This document shows, one piece after another, positions 7,630-16,617 of a DNA stretch of 39,618 nt. Under the pieces are notes generated by a model. The model saw only the letters and a list, made by a program, of their open reading frames with translations. It ran no database searches and was not told where the DNA came from. Made by a program: the position numbers and the translations under genes. Where the stretch lies: positions 1 to 39,618 of the forward strand of contig NZ_NUOT01000086.1 of the NCBI RefSeq assembly GCF_002584535.1, given 5' to 3'. This DNA is from Bacillus cereus. GTDB lineage: Bacteria > Bacillota > Bacilli > Bacillales > Bacillaceae_G. Positions within the stretch are counted from its first letter, which is position 1, and each line of letters starts with the position of its first letter.

Positions 7630-8649
7630 ATGAATAAACACATAAAATCTGTAGGTATAGCCGGTATAGGATCATATGTACCTCATAAAGTACTAACTAA
7701 TTCAGATTTAGAAAAAATGGTAGATACGTCTGATGAATGGATTGAAAAACGTATTGGGATAAAAGAAAGAAGGATTGCAGAACCAGATGAATTTGCATCC
7801 GATATGGGAGTTAAAGCTTTACTAGACGCTTGTGAAAAATCAAGTATTAAGTTAGAAGAAATTGATTTGTTGGTGTGTGGCTCTAATACACCTGATTATA
7901 ATAGTCCGCAAATGGCTGCTTTAATATTAAATAAAGCAGGGATGCGTAACACGGTGGCTATTGATATTCGTGCTGGGGGATGCCCAGGAGGTGTTTTTAC
8001 TGTAGATGCAGCAGCGCAATATGTAGCAACAGGCAGATATAAAACAGTAGCAGTTGTTAATACAGAATTGAACTCATCAATTTTAAACTGGGAAGATAGG
8101 ACTACTTGTGTAATTATGGGAGATGCAGCAGCATGTGTAATTTTACGTGCTTGTAAACCAGAAAAGGGGATACTTCATACAATTCTATGTAATGATCCGT
8201 CAGGTTATTTTGTCGGTTATATACCAGCTGGAGGTAGTGTGATTCCAACTAGTTTAGAAACGTTAGAAAATAAAATGGGATACTTTCATATGGATGGACG
8301 AGCTATATGGGATTTTGCTACGACTAAAGTACCTGAACTAATAAAAGATTTATCTACAGAAACAGGATATGCGTTAAATGAGGTTGATTTATATATATCT
8401 CATCAAGCAAATCTAAATATTATAAAAGAAATTATGAAAAAAATAGAGGTTCCATTTTCTAAAACCTTTACAAATATAGAGAAATACGGAAATACTTCTA
8501 GTGCTTCAGTCTTATTAGCAATTTGTGAAGCTGTACAAGAAAGACGACTGAATAAAGATGATTTACTATTTACATTTGCCTTTGGTGCAGGTTTATCATA
8601 TGGGGCAACAGCTATAAGATGGTGTGGCCCAGAAGACTTTTTAGATTAA
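7630..8649 (+). CDS. KAS III-like ketosynthase KS2 (full triad)
   Basis: This 339-residue KAS III-type enzyme has Cys118 (RAGGCPGG), His258 (ISHQAN) and Asn288 (YGNTSSAS). It also has the FabH-family N-terminal signature TNSDLEKMVDTSDEWI and KERRIA. It ends IRWCGPEDFLD, an extension beyond the usual FabH terminus. By eye KS9 is its closest relative, with the same SGSNTPDY, DPSGYF and PAGG motifs and the same tail. The gene is in the middle of the operon, with GGTGAGG before its ATG and 36 nt before the dehydrogenase. It is probably catalytic. Its separation from near-twin KS9 suggests a different step or chain length rather than simple redundancy; that is inference. Confidence 0.93.
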   Translation: MNKHIKSVGIAGIGSYVPHKVLTNSDLEKMVDTSDEWIEKRIGIKERRIAEPDEFASDMGVKALLDACEKSSIKLEEIDLLVCGSNTPDYNSPQMAALILNKAGMRNTVAIDIRAGGCPGGVFTVDAAAQYVATGRYKTVAVVNTELNSSILNWEDRTTCVIMGDAAACVILRACKPEKGILHTILCNDPSGYFVGYIPAGGSVIPTSLETLENKMGYFHMDGRAIWDFATTKVPELIKDLSTETGYALNEVDLYISHQANLNIIKEIMKKIEVPFSKTFTNIEKYGNTSSASVLLAICEAVQERRLNKDDLLFTFAFGAGLSYGATAIRWCGPEDFLD

Positions 8650-8685
8650 ATACTCATAAAAGTATAAATAAAGGAGAAGAACAGA

Positions 8686-9519
8686 ATGAATGATAAAAAA
8701 GTAGCAGTTATAGGAATAGGAGCAATTGGAAGGGGCGTTGTTCACTCTTATGCATTGGCAGGTTGTAAAGTATGGGCTGTAACAAGAAACGGAGAGGACA
8801 AAATGACTTCTTATATCGAAAAAGAAGTAGAGAAAGGACGGTTAAGTTTTGAACAAAAAGAAATGATTCTTTCAAATGTTTTACATTGTAAATTAGAAGA
8901 GCTTCCAGAAGTAGGATTAGTTATTGAAGCAATAATTGAAGATGTAGAAGAAAAACAGAAATTGTTTAGTTATTTAGATGAAACACAGCCAACTTCAACT
9001 GTTTTGGCATCTTCCACATCTACTATACCTATTAGCCAAATATCCTCATTAAGCAAAAATAAAGATAGAATAGTAGGGATGCACTTTTCAACACCTGTGC
9101 CAATAATGGAATTAGTTGAAGTAATTCGGTCTGTGTTTACTAGTGAAGAAATACTAGAGAAAACAATGAAATATTGCGAATTAATTAATAAAGTAGGAGT
9201 CGTTGTGAAAGATTTTCCAGGTTTTGTAGTATCTAGATTAGCTCAAGCGATGATTAATGAAGCGGCTTACATCTTAATGCAAGGTATTGCGGATGCAGAA
9301 GCTATTGATACAATTGCTAAATTAGGATTGAATGTTCCCATCGGTCCGTTAAAACTAGTAGATCAAACAGGCATTGATGTGGCATTAAATGGAATGGAAT
9401 CAATGCGGAATTTACTAGGAGATCAAAGATATACACCGTGTCCACTATTCCGTCAAAAGGTATATGATGGGCACCTAGGAAGAAAAGTGGGATGTGGTTT
9501 TTATAAATATGAAAAATAG
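8686..9519 (+). CDS. 3-hydroxyacyl-CoA dehydrogenase family protein
   Basis: This 277-residue NAD(P)-dependent dehydrogenase belongs to the HbdA/PaaH/FadB-type family and interconverts 3-ketoacyl-CoA and 3-hydroxyacyl-CoA. The Rossmann motif GIGAIGRG is at 10-17. The catalytic segment GMHFSTPVPIMELVEV gives His133 and Glu145. PGFVVSRL has Ser where mitochondrial-type enzymes have Asn, a variant I recall in other bacterial members. The C-terminal all-helical domain is complete. It starts after AAAGGAG and its end overlaps KS3 by 11 nt. A CoA-specific dehydrogenase inside a ketosynthase operon without an ACP supports chemistry on CoA thioesters. It may act with the opposite stereochemistry to the SDR. 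Confidence 0.92.
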   Translation: MNDKKVAVIGIGAIGRGVVHSYALAGCKVWAVTRNGEDKMTSYIEKEVEKGRLSFEQKEMILSNVLHCKLEELPEVGLVIEAIIEDVEEKQKLFSYLDETQPTSTVLASSTSTIPISQISSLSKNKDRIVGMHFSTPVPIMELVEVIRSVFTSEEILEKTMKYCELINKVGVVVKDFPGFVVSRLAQAMINEAAYILMQGIADAEAIDTIAKLGLNVPIGPLKLVDQTGIDVALNGMESMRNLLGDQRYTPCPLFRQKVYDGHLGRKVGCGFYKYEK

Positions 9520-10468
9520 TATTGGAGTTGCTGCTTTAGGTCTTTATTTACCAAAAGAAAATCAAGAAATAATTTCAAAAGAGAACTCAAAAATAAATGT
9601 TCATATAGCAAATTATGAAGATACAACTTACGAAATGGGAAAAAAAGCATTAATGAATGCTTTAGAAAACTTAAATGAATGTAAAACAGATTTGAAATAC
9701 TGGATACACTGTAATGATTCTCCAGGTGATTATTTATTTCAATTAGTAGGTCGCAAAATATTAGACCGTGTTAATGTCGGAAGGTGTAACACATATAATA
9801 TATATCAGTCTTCTAATTGTTCGCTATTAGCGATTAAACTTTTAATTGATCATTTACGTAATGACGAAAAGGCTTTTCTTGGAGGTATATCCACCAGTAA
9901 TCATTGGCAGTATCATAGTGAAGATAGAACTGTAGGGGATGCGGTTCTTGGAGATGGAGCGGCTACTCTTTTATTAAAAAAGGGAGTAGAACAATACACA
10001 TTTGATTCATTTGCTATAAAAACAATTGGTGAGTATCATGATATAGCTGCTATAAAAATAGGTGGATATTTACAACCTTTAAATGAACGGGTTATTCAAG
10101 AAGGGGGTTTTAAATACACTCTTATAAATGAAGATAAGTATCTACAACTAAAGAAAGAGACGCATAAAATTGCTTGTGAGGTAGCAGATGAAGCTCTTTT
10201 AAAAGCTGGTATCACAAAGAAAGAAATTCAATTGGTGGTATTGCATAGCCAAACACCTGGTGTATCAAGGTCATTTATTCAGGAGTATGGGTTAAATCCT
10301 AGTATAGTTATTGAGACAGTAAACGAAATCGGATATATGTGTTCTGGTGGAATACTATTTTCTTTAAGTAAGGCTATTTATAATTATAAACCTTCAAAGG
10401 GAAGTAAAATACTTGTTATATCAATTGGGATAGATGGAAATTGGTGCGCAACTATCATGACGGTTTAA
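9509..10468 (+). CDS. KAS III-like protein KS3 (degenerate active site)
   Basis: This 319-residue thiolase-fold protein aligns with KAS III but has a damaged active site. At the nucleophile loop it reads YQSSNCSLL. A Cys is present (104), but the alignment places Asn103 or a Ser at the catalytic site, and sister KS5 has Ser there. His246 (VLHSQTPG) is kept, while the Asn position is Tyr276 (IGYMCSGG). I chose the ATG at 9509 because it aligns with the start of KS5; a GTG at 9494 is possible. It overlaps the dehydrogenase by 11 nt and precedes KS4 by 18 nt. I infer a structural or chain-binding partner of KS4, as PqsB is to PqsC, rather than an independent condensing enzyme. Confidence 0.85.
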   Translation: MKNSIGVAALGLYLPKENQEIISKENSKINVHIANYEDTTYEMGKKALMNALENLNECKTDLKYWIHCNDSPGDYLFQLVGRKILDRVNVGRCNTYNIYQSSNCSLLAIKLLIDHLRNDEKAFLGGISTSNHWQYHSEDRTVGDAVLGDGAATLLLKKGVEQYTFDSFAIKTIGEYHDIAAIKIGGYLQPLNERVIQEGGFKYTLINEDKYLQLKKETHKIACEVADEALLKAGITKKEIQLVVLHSQTPGVSRSFIQEYGLNPSIVIETVNEIGYMCSGGILFSLSKAIYNYKPSKGSKILVISIGIDGNWCATIMTV

Positions 10469-10486
10469 AGTAAAAGGAGAATAGAT

Positions 10487-11461
10487 ATGATTGGAATTGC
10501 AGGTATAGGAGTTACTTTTCCTGATAAGGTAGTCGATACTTGGGAAAGGTACGCGCAACCTAATGGGATAAGAAAAGATATTTGGCAGCGCATGGGATGT
10601 CATTCCACGTATGTTTTAGAACCACCTTTAACACCAACAGATTTAGCTGTTCAAGCGGCGAATAAGGCGTTATTAGAGGCTAAAGTTAATAAAAATGAGG
10701 TAGATTTAATAATTTGTAACAATTATAATTCAGAATATTTGTATTGGCAAACTAGCGCGAAAATACAATCTCTTTTAGGCTGCGAAAATGCTTATACTTT
10801 TGATGTTTTTGGTGGTTGTAATGCAGTAGGATCAGTAGTTCGTTCGGCAATAGATATTATGTCACAAGATAGCTCGGTTCAAAATTGTTTATTAGTTTTT
10901 ACTGAGGCGATAAGTGGTGAAACATGGCCACAATTTATCTCAGATGGGGCTTGTGCCTTGCTTTTAAAGAGGGAATATTCAGATCTCGTTTTTTTATCAC
11001 ATAGCCAAGTGAGTGATATCTTTCCAAGTTTTCAACGATTACCTGTTGGGGGAACAGCCAAGCCATTTGAGAAAGATATGAAGTTTTCAGGAAACGTATA
11101 TGAAAATTTCGAATTTAGTGCTGAGAATTTTCGCAAAGAAATTAAGCCTATAATATATCCCTCATGTGAAAAGGCAATAAGAGAAGCTATACACAAATCA
11201 GGGCATAAAATATCGAACATAGATCAAATTTTTCTTGTACACCAGCAAAAGTATGTCAACGAGAAAATATTAGAAATGCTAGATTTAGATTTAAATTTGT
11301 CTCCAATTGATTATATTGATGATATGGGACATGTGTCTGGTTCTGATGTATTTATATGTATGAAAAGAGCAATTGAAGATGGAAGAATAAAAAAAGGTGA
11401 TTTATTGGTTTTTGCTGTAATGGGATTAATGGATTTTCATAGTTGGGTAATTCGCTATTAG
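10487..11461 (+). CDS. KAS III-like ketosynthase KS4 (Cys-His-His)
   Basis: This 324-residue KAS III-type protein has the nucleophile Cys111 (VFGGCNAVG) and His252 (LVHQQK). The Asn of the KAS III triad is replaced by His282 (MGHVSGSD). A Cys-His-His set is the rule in KAS I/II enzymes, but those His residues come from different motifs. KS6 has the same change. PqsC also works without the triad Asn as I recall, so loss of Asn need not abolish activity. AAAAGGAG precedes the ATG. It follows degenerate KS3 and precedes degenerate KS5, giving a KS3-KS4 pair. It is probably the active half of a heterodimer. Confidence 0.87.
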   Translation: MIGIAGIGVTFPDKVVDTWERYAQPNGIRKDIWQRMGCHSTYVLEPPLTPTDLAVQAANKALLEAKVNKNEVDLIICNNYNSEYLYWQTSAKIQSLLGCENAYTFDVFGGCNAVGSVVRSAIDIMSQDSSVQNCLLVFTEAISGETWPQFISDGACALLLKREYSDLVFLSHSQVSDIFPSFQRLPVGGTAKPFEKDMKFSGNVYENFEFSAENFRKEIKPIIYPSCEKAIREAIHKSGHKISNIDQIFLVHQQKYVNEKILEMLDLDLNLSPIDYIDDMGHVSGSDVFICMKRAIEDGRIKKGDLLVFAVMGLMDFHSWVIRY

Positions 11462-11484
11462 TGATACATAAAAAGGAGAATATT

Positions 11485-12453
11485 ATGGAAAAACCTATTA
11501 TTGGAATACGTGCCGTAGGAAGTTATATGCCAGAAAAAATACGTACAATTACTTCATCAGAAGAAATGGAGATTAATATAAGAGTCGCATCCGAAGAAGA
11601 AACTACATATGAAATGGGAGCGAATTCTATAAGAGATATGGTGAAACGTGCTGGAATTAAAATTAATGAACTAGAAAAACAGTATTTTTTTGTAAACCAA
11701 GAATCTTATGGAGATTACCTTTTTCAAATGCATGGTAGGCAGATCATGGATAGGGTGGGGGTTAACAGGATAGTTTCATTTAATATGCATCAGGGTGGAA
11801 GCTCATCTTTACTTTTAATGAGACTGCTAAAAAACCATCTTCTGGTTAATAAGGACATCAAATTTGGAATTGTTGGTGCCCCTCAATCATGGGAGTTTCA
11901 TAGTGTAAATAGGTCTTTGGGAGATGCGATTCTTGGTGATGGTGCGGCGAGTTTATTGATGGAAAAAGGATATGAGAGATATCGTATTTTATCAATTGTA
12001 AATAAAACAATTGGAAAATATCATGATGTAATCTATAACGAGGTAGGTGGATGGAAGGTACCTATAACCGATAAACCTTGTCGTGAGGGAAAGTTCGTTT
12101 ATAAAATTCATAATATTAAAAAGTACAAGGAAATTAAGGGGAATATGTTTTCTTTTCTTGTACCAGTTATAAAAAAGGCTTTACAGGAGGCAAATGTTAG
12201 CTGGGAAGAAATAAAAAAGTTTTTAATCCATAGCCCTACTCCACTTATGCATGAAGGATTTTTAAAATATTTTAAATTAGAAGAAGATCAAGTTATTGAC
12301 ACTGGAGAAAAATATGGTTTTATGTGTTCCGCTGGTTTACTGCTATCTTTACAAACTTTAGTACACGACACGTATTTAAGTGAAGGGAGTAAAGTTTTAA
12401 TTGTATCATTTGGTGTAGATGGAAACTGGGGAGCCTCAGTATTAGAAGTGTAG
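11485..12453 (+). CDS. KAS III-like protein KS5 (no catalytic Cys)
   Basis: This 322-residue protein is a clear relative of KS3: matching lengths, INxRVA/INVHIA and TTYEMG near residue 40, YGDYLFQ, and GDGAA. The nucleophile loop reads HQGGSSSLL, with Ser106-108 and no Cys, so it cannot use the normal thioester mechanism. His249 (LIHSPTP) remains and the Asn position is Phe279 (YGFMCSAG). The ATG at 11485 has AAAAGGAG at a proper distance; the upstream in-frame start overlaps KS4 and lacks a site. It is followed after 17 nt by KS6. Best reading: a non-catalytic partner of KS6. A Ser nucleophile, as proposed for DpsC-type proteins, is an alternative. Confidence 0.87.
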   Translation: MEKPIIGIRAVGSYMPEKIRTITSSEEMEINIRVASEEETTYEMGANSIRDMVKRAGIKINELEKQYFFVNQESYGDYLFQMHGRQIMDRVGVNRIVSFNMHQGGSSSLLLMRLLKNHLLVNKDIKFGIVGAPQSWEFHSVNRSLGDAILGDGAASLLMEKGYERYRILSIVNKTIGKYHDVIYNEVGGWKVPITDKPCREGKFVYKIHNIKKYKEIKGNMFSFLVPVIKKALQEANVSWEEIKKFLIHSPTPLMHEGFLKYFKLEEDQVIDTGEKYGFMCSAGLLLSLQTLVHDTYLSEGSKVLIVSFGVDGNWGASVLEV

Positions 12454-12470
12454 AGGAAGGAGGAGTAATT

Positions 12471-13454
12471 TTGAACGAAAAGATAGGTATTTCAGGTATT
12501 GGAATTGCTTTGCCTGATAGATTAGTAAGTACATGGGATGTTTTGGCTCCTGCTGCGAAAATGAGAGAATCACTAAAAGAGACACTAGGGTGTAATTATG
12601 TCCCTATTGCAAATAAAGAAGAAAGTCCTATGTATTTCTCGTTAAAGGCTGTAAAAGAAGCTTTAAACGAATCCAATACTAAACCAGAAGAGGTTGATTT
12701 TATTATTGCTAATAATCTTTCATCTGACTACGATAATTGGCAAAGTTCAGCATATATTGCAGAGCAGTTTTCTTGTACAAATGCTATAACAGTAGATGTA
12801 TATGGTGGTTGTAATACCACAGGTATGGCTTATCATATGGCAGTAGAGGCAATTAAAGCGGATCAACAAATTAACACTGTATTGATTGCACTAACGGAGC
12901 ACTTGGGGGGGAGAACTTTTCCTCAATTCATAGGTGATGGTGCATGTGCTCTAATTGTTCAACGAGGTTCTTCGGATTTAATATCATTAAATTATCTTAA
13001 TTTAAATGAGAAAATGCCTATTCTGGGAGTAATGCCTGAAGGAGGAGTAGTGGTACCTTTCTCATCCGAAACCAGATTTGATGGTGGATGGGAAGATCGG
13101 GTCGAATTTAATTTTGATAAATACCGCAAAGAATTAAAGCCTATATTTGCTGATATTTCTACACGACCAATCTTGGAATTATGTGCAAAATCAAATATAA
13201 AAGTAGAAGATTTAGATATGCTATTTGTAGTTCATCAACAAATGGAGTATCACTTATCACTTCTTAAAGCTCTAGGATTGCCAACTTCAAAGGCACCTCT
13301 ACAGTATATAGAAAATTTAGGGCATATTAGTGGGTTTGATGTTTTTATTGTTTTAAAATGGGCGATTCGAGACAAATTAGTTAAAAAGGGAGATTTGTTA
13401 GGATTCATGGTAATGGGGCTTGGAGAATGGCATGCATTTTTACTTAAGTACTAA
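12471..13454 (+). CDS. KAS III-like ketosynthase KS6 (Cys-His-His)
   Basis: This 327-residue protein is closely similar to KS4. Cys114 (VYGGCNTTG) and His255 (VVHQQM) are present, and the triad Asn is replaced by His285 (LGHISGFD). It begins with TTG behind a strong AAGGAGGAG site and shares the ISGIGIALPDRLVSTW start pattern with KS4. KS5-KS6 thus repeats the order and classes of KS3-KS4. It is likely the catalytic subunit of a second heterodimer, perhaps acting at a later chain length. The His substitution is shared by both copies, so it is unlikely to be random decay. Confidence 0.87.
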   Translation: MNEKIGISGIGIALPDRLVSTWDVLAPAAKMRESLKETLGCNYVPIANKEESPMYFSLKAVKEALNESNTKPEEVDFIIANNLSSDYDNWQSSAYIAEQFSCTNAITVDVYGGCNTTGMAYHMAVEAIKADQQINTVLIALTEHLGGRTFPQFIGDGACALIVQRGSSDLISLNYLNLNEKMPILGVMPEGGVVVPFSSETRFDGGWEDRVEFNFDKYRKELKPIFADISTRPILELCAKSNIKVEDLDMLFVVHQQMEYHLSLLKALGLPTSKAPLQYIENLGHISGFDVFIVLKWAIRDKLVKKGDLLGFMVMGLGEWHAFLLKY

Positions 13455-13481
13455 TACATATATACAGAAAGGAGAAACGAT

Positions 13482-14474
13482 TTGAAAAGTGTTGTAGGCA
13501 TGGTTGATGTTTCTATCTATCTTCCACCAAATAAACTTATAAGTGATGTACTTGTACCTGGAAAATTGAATGAAAGAAAACTAGCGCAAATAGGGGTAAA
13601 GTCTGTTCCTGTGGCTCAAAAGGCTTTGGCCAGTGATTTGGCGATTAATGCAGCTAGAGCATTGTTAGAAAAAAATAAAATCAACCCTAAAGAAATCGAT
13701 ATCTTAGTATATGCTGGGAGTTTAACTCCCGATTTTCTTGCATGGCTTCCTTCAGCTCGAGTTTGCCATGAATTAAACCTAAGTAATGCTTTTGGGTTTG
13801 ATTTAAATATTGGATGTGGAAGTTTCCAATTAGCCATTAAGTTAGTTTCAGAGACTCTTTGCAATAATAAATGGAGTACAGCATTGCTAGTTTCAGGAGA
13901 TAAATTTGACTATTTAACTAATAATCAAGAAACTAATGAAGTGATTATGGGCGATGCAGGTGCAGCAATGCTCCTAAAAAAGAATTACGATAAAAATGTA
14001 TTCTTTGGTTTTGATGCTATAACTAAGGGGTATTATCATGACATGACTTTATATACTGGATTTACGCCAGCAGCTAATAAGTTTATAGAAGACAATCCTT
14101 CTATTCAAAAAGATTTATGGACTTTCGCTAATAAGGGAAAACTTGAAAGTTTTTTAGAGGAAAATATAGATAATTATATTAGAATGAGCGAAAAAGTATT
14201 GTTTGATAACGGAATGAATATTGAAGATATATCATATGTTGTAGTCCCTACAGGAAGACTGGATATTATGGATAAGATAGTGCAAAAATTAAACTTTCCC
14301 AGGGAAAAAACCAATATTCCATTTATTGAAAATTTAGGAGATTGTGCGGCCTCTGGATTTGCAATTGATATAAAGAATATTATAGAGCATTATCAGCCAA
14401 ATTCTGGGGAATACACGCTTTGCTTAGGAGCAGGATTAGGAATCTCCTGGATGGGGTCAATTTTAAGACATTAA
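13482..14474 (+). CDS. KAS III-like protein KS7 (Cys, Thr, Asp)
   Basis: This 330-residue KAS III-fold protein begins with TTG behind AAAGGAGAAA. It has the nucleophile Cys112 (NIGCGSFQ). The His motif reads VVPTGRLD, with Thr257 in place of His, and the Asn position is Asp287 (LGDCAASG). KS10 shows the same pattern with Ser instead of Thr. This is not a decarboxylating KAS III site. Some KAS III-like acyltransferases such as CerJ have Asp in place of Asn but keep His, so acyl transfer is one idea and a partner role is another. The two relatives sit in different parts of the operon. Long inserts around 185-235 (TGFTPAANKFIEDNP) are also shared only with KS10. Confidence 0.85.
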   Translation: MKSVVGMVDVSIYLPPNKLISDVLVPGKLNERKLAQIGVKSVPVAQKALASDLAINAARALLEKNKINPKEIDILVYAGSLTPDFLAWLPSARVCHELNLSNAFGFDLNIGCGSFQLAIKLVSETLCNNKWSTALLVSGDKFDYLTNNQETNEVIMGDAGAAMLLKKNYDKNVFFGFDAITKGYYHDMTLYTGFTPAANKFIEDNPSIQKDLWTFANKGKLESFLEENIDNYIRMSEKVLFDNGMNIEDISYVVVPTGRLDIMDKIVQKLNFPREKTNIPFIENLGDCAASGFAIDIKNIIEHYQPNSGEYTLCLGAGLGISWMGSILRH

Positions 14475-14492
14475 GAAAGGATGTTGTTTAAT

Positions 14493-15476
14493 ATGGAAAG
14501 TGTAGCGATATCAGGAAGAATTATAGGGACAGGCTCGTATGTTCCGGAGAAGGTGTTAACAAATAGGGATTTAGAAAATATGATGGATACGAGTGATGAA
14601 TGGATTCAGGAAAAATATGGGATTAGGGAACGAAGAGTAGTTTCTAATCCTGATGAACAAAATATTTCAGATTTAGCATATTATGCAGCTAAAAATGCGC
14701 TAGCGGCTGCAAATTTAGAAGCAGAGGATTTGGACTTGGTTATTCTAGCTTCCATTTATTCTGATATAAAAAGCCCAGCTACTGCATGCATATTGCAAGG
14801 GAAACTTGGAGCAAAAAATGCTGTTGCGTTTGACATGAATATAGGTGGGTGTCCAAATGCAGTTTTTGCAATGACTACAGCTTTAAAATACCTTGATGGT
14901 AAACGATTTAAAAGGGCTTTAGTGGTATGTGCAGAGATATATTCACGTTTTATTGATTGGTCTTATCGTAATACAGCTTGTTTTTTAGGTGATGGAGCTG
15001 GTGCTGTTATTTTAGAAGCTTGTCCTAAAGAAGAGGGTATTTTAGCGTATAATTTACATACTGATGGAACTAAGTATAATAAAGCCTGGTGGCCTGGTGG
15101 AGGAACAGTGGATGTACCATTAGAGAAACAAACTCCACATATCGAAGGAAAAGAAGTTTGGAAATTTGGACATACAGCTACCCCAAATGTAATTATTGAA
15201 ACTGTACAGGATACAGGCTTAAAAATGGAAGAGATAGATTTTGTGGTGTTCCATCAAGCAAATGTTAACATAATTCATAATGTAATGGATATGATTGGAC
15301 TACCACGTGAACGAACATACATGAATAATTACAAATATGGGAATACAGGTGGGGCATCTGCTTTAATTGCTTTGGATGAAAGTATACGTGAAGGAAGAAT
15401 TCAAAAAGGGGATAATATTGCCATTTGTTCATATGGAGCAGGACTAGCATGGGGTGCAATGGTTATGAAGTATTAG
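14493..15476 (+). CDS. KAS III-like ketosynthase KS8 (full triad)
   Basis: This 327-residue FabH-like enzyme has Cys120 (IGGCPNAV), His254 (VFHQAN) and Asn284 (YGNTGGAS). It also carries the typical FabH N-terminus GTGSYVPEKVLTNRDLENMMDTSDEWI and IRERRV. Among the ten it looks the most like housekeeping FabH and ends at the usual position without an extra tail. I chose ATG 14493 because AAAGG lies about 10 nt upstream; ATG 14481 directly abuts that site. It is followed by the only sizeable gap in the operon (about 100 nt) before the flavin monooxygenase. It might provide the priming condensation, which is inference. Confidence 0.92.
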   Translation: MESVAISGRIIGTGSYVPEKVLTNRDLENMMDTSDEWIQEKYGIRERRVVSNPDEQNISDLAYYAAKNALAAANLEAEDLDLVILASIYSDIKSPATACILQGKLGAKNAVAFDMNIGGCPNAVFAMTTALKYLDGKRFKRALVVCAEIYSRFIDWSYRNTACFLGDGAGAVILEACPKEEGILAYNLHTDGTKYNKAWWPGGGTVDVPLEKQTPHIEGKEVWKFGHTATPNVIIETVQDTGLKMEEIDFVVFHQANVNIIHNVMDMIGLPRERTYMNNYKYGNTGGASALIALDESIREGRIQKGDNIAICSYGAGLAWGAMVMKY

Positions 15477-15580
15477 TCTTTTATTGTTACTTGAGGTGCA
15501 GTGACCACTCAGTGTCAATAATGTTTTTTGATAATTCGGTCATCTTGTAAATTCTAACTATGCATTTTAGGAGGAACGTT

Positions 15581-16591
15581 ATGAAATATTCTATATTTTG
15601 TTTAGCAGATTATTATGAGGAAGATAACACATTAATTTCTTCTTATTATAAAGAGATACAGCAACAAATTATTTTGGCAGATTTATTAGATTTTGATACC
15701 TTTTGGGTTGCGGAACATCATTTTAAAAATGAACATGGAAGTTTAGCATCTCCAGCTTTATTTTTAGCAGCTGCATCGCAGAATACAGAGAAAATTAGGT
15801 TAGGAGTGGCGGTTTCTGTAATACCTTTGCATAATCCTATTCGAATTGCTGAAGACTTTGCAATGTTAGATGTTTTATCAAATGGACGTATGAGGTTTGC
15901 CACTGGTAGTGGGTATTTACAATACGAATTTGAAGGTTTCAATATTAAATCTGATCAACGTTTAAGTTTATTAAACGAAGGGATTGAAGTGATTAATCGT
16001 CTTTGGACAGAGGAAAAGGTCAATTTTCAGGGTAAACATTTTCAAGTGAATACGGGGCTAAATATTAGGCCTAATCGTTGTGTAGAACCTCCAATGATGG
16101 CTGTAGTGCGGACTGAAGCAGTACATGCGATGGCTAAAAAAGGACAACCCATATTTATATCATCTCTTTCAATTAAAAATATAGAAGAATTAAATGAACT
16201 GGTTCGGGAATACAAACAAATATACTTAGAGCATGGTCATCCGGAAAATGAAATGAATATTTCGTATTGTTTAAATGTTGTTTTGGATCATAGTGATGAG
16301 GTTGCTAGGGAAGCAGGAATTAATGCGTTACAACGATTATTTGATCATCGTTGTATTCAACGAACACCACTTGATTTTATTGATGAAAATCTGTGCTTGT
16401 TTGGTAGTCCGAGCAAAGTTGCTAAACTCTTAAACCAATATATTGAAAGTGGTATTACTGAATTGGCAATTTCAGCATCATTTGGTCAAATAGGTCATAA
16501 ACAAGCTTGTAATACAATGGACTTACTAAAGAAAGAAGTGTTACCTCTTGTAGACAAGAAGAATAATGTTGATTACGTAGTATCGAAATAA
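15581..16591 (+). CDS. Luciferase-like flavin-dependent monooxygenase
   Basis: This 336-residue protein has the bacterial luciferase-like TIM-barrel fold. It has the N-terminal FCLADYYEED segment, WVAEHHF at 42-48, then ASPALFLAAASQNTEKIRLG and RIAEDFAMLDVLSNGR. FGSPSKVAKLLNQY near the C-terminus is typical of the family. I chose ATG 15581, which follows AGGAGG; an in-frame ATG at 15560 lies before that site. Such enzymes use reduced FMN or F420 and oxygen for hydroxylation, Baeyer-Villiger oxidation or related steps. It sits between KS8 and KS9 and is the only tailoring oxidase in the operon. No flavin reductase gene is nearby, so a host reductase would be needed. Confidence 0.9.
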   Translation: MKYSIFCLADYYEEDNTLISSYYKEIQQQIILADLLDFDTFWVAEHHFKNEHGSLASPALFLAAASQNTEKIRLGVAVSVIPLHNPIRIAEDFAMLDVLSNGRMRFATGSGYLQYEFEGFNIKSDQRLSLLNEGIEVINRLWTEEKVNFQGKHFQVNTGLNIRPNRCVEPPMMAVVRTEAVHAMAKKGQPIFISSLSIKNIEELNELVREYKQIYLEHGHPENEMNISYCLNVVLDHSDEVAREAGINALQRLFDHRCIQRTPLDFIDENLCLFGSPSKVAKLLNQYIESGITELAISASFGQIGHKQACNTMDLLKKEVLPLVDKKNNVDYVVSK

Positions 16592-16617
16592 TAGTTGATT
16601 TATAAGGGGCTGATTAA

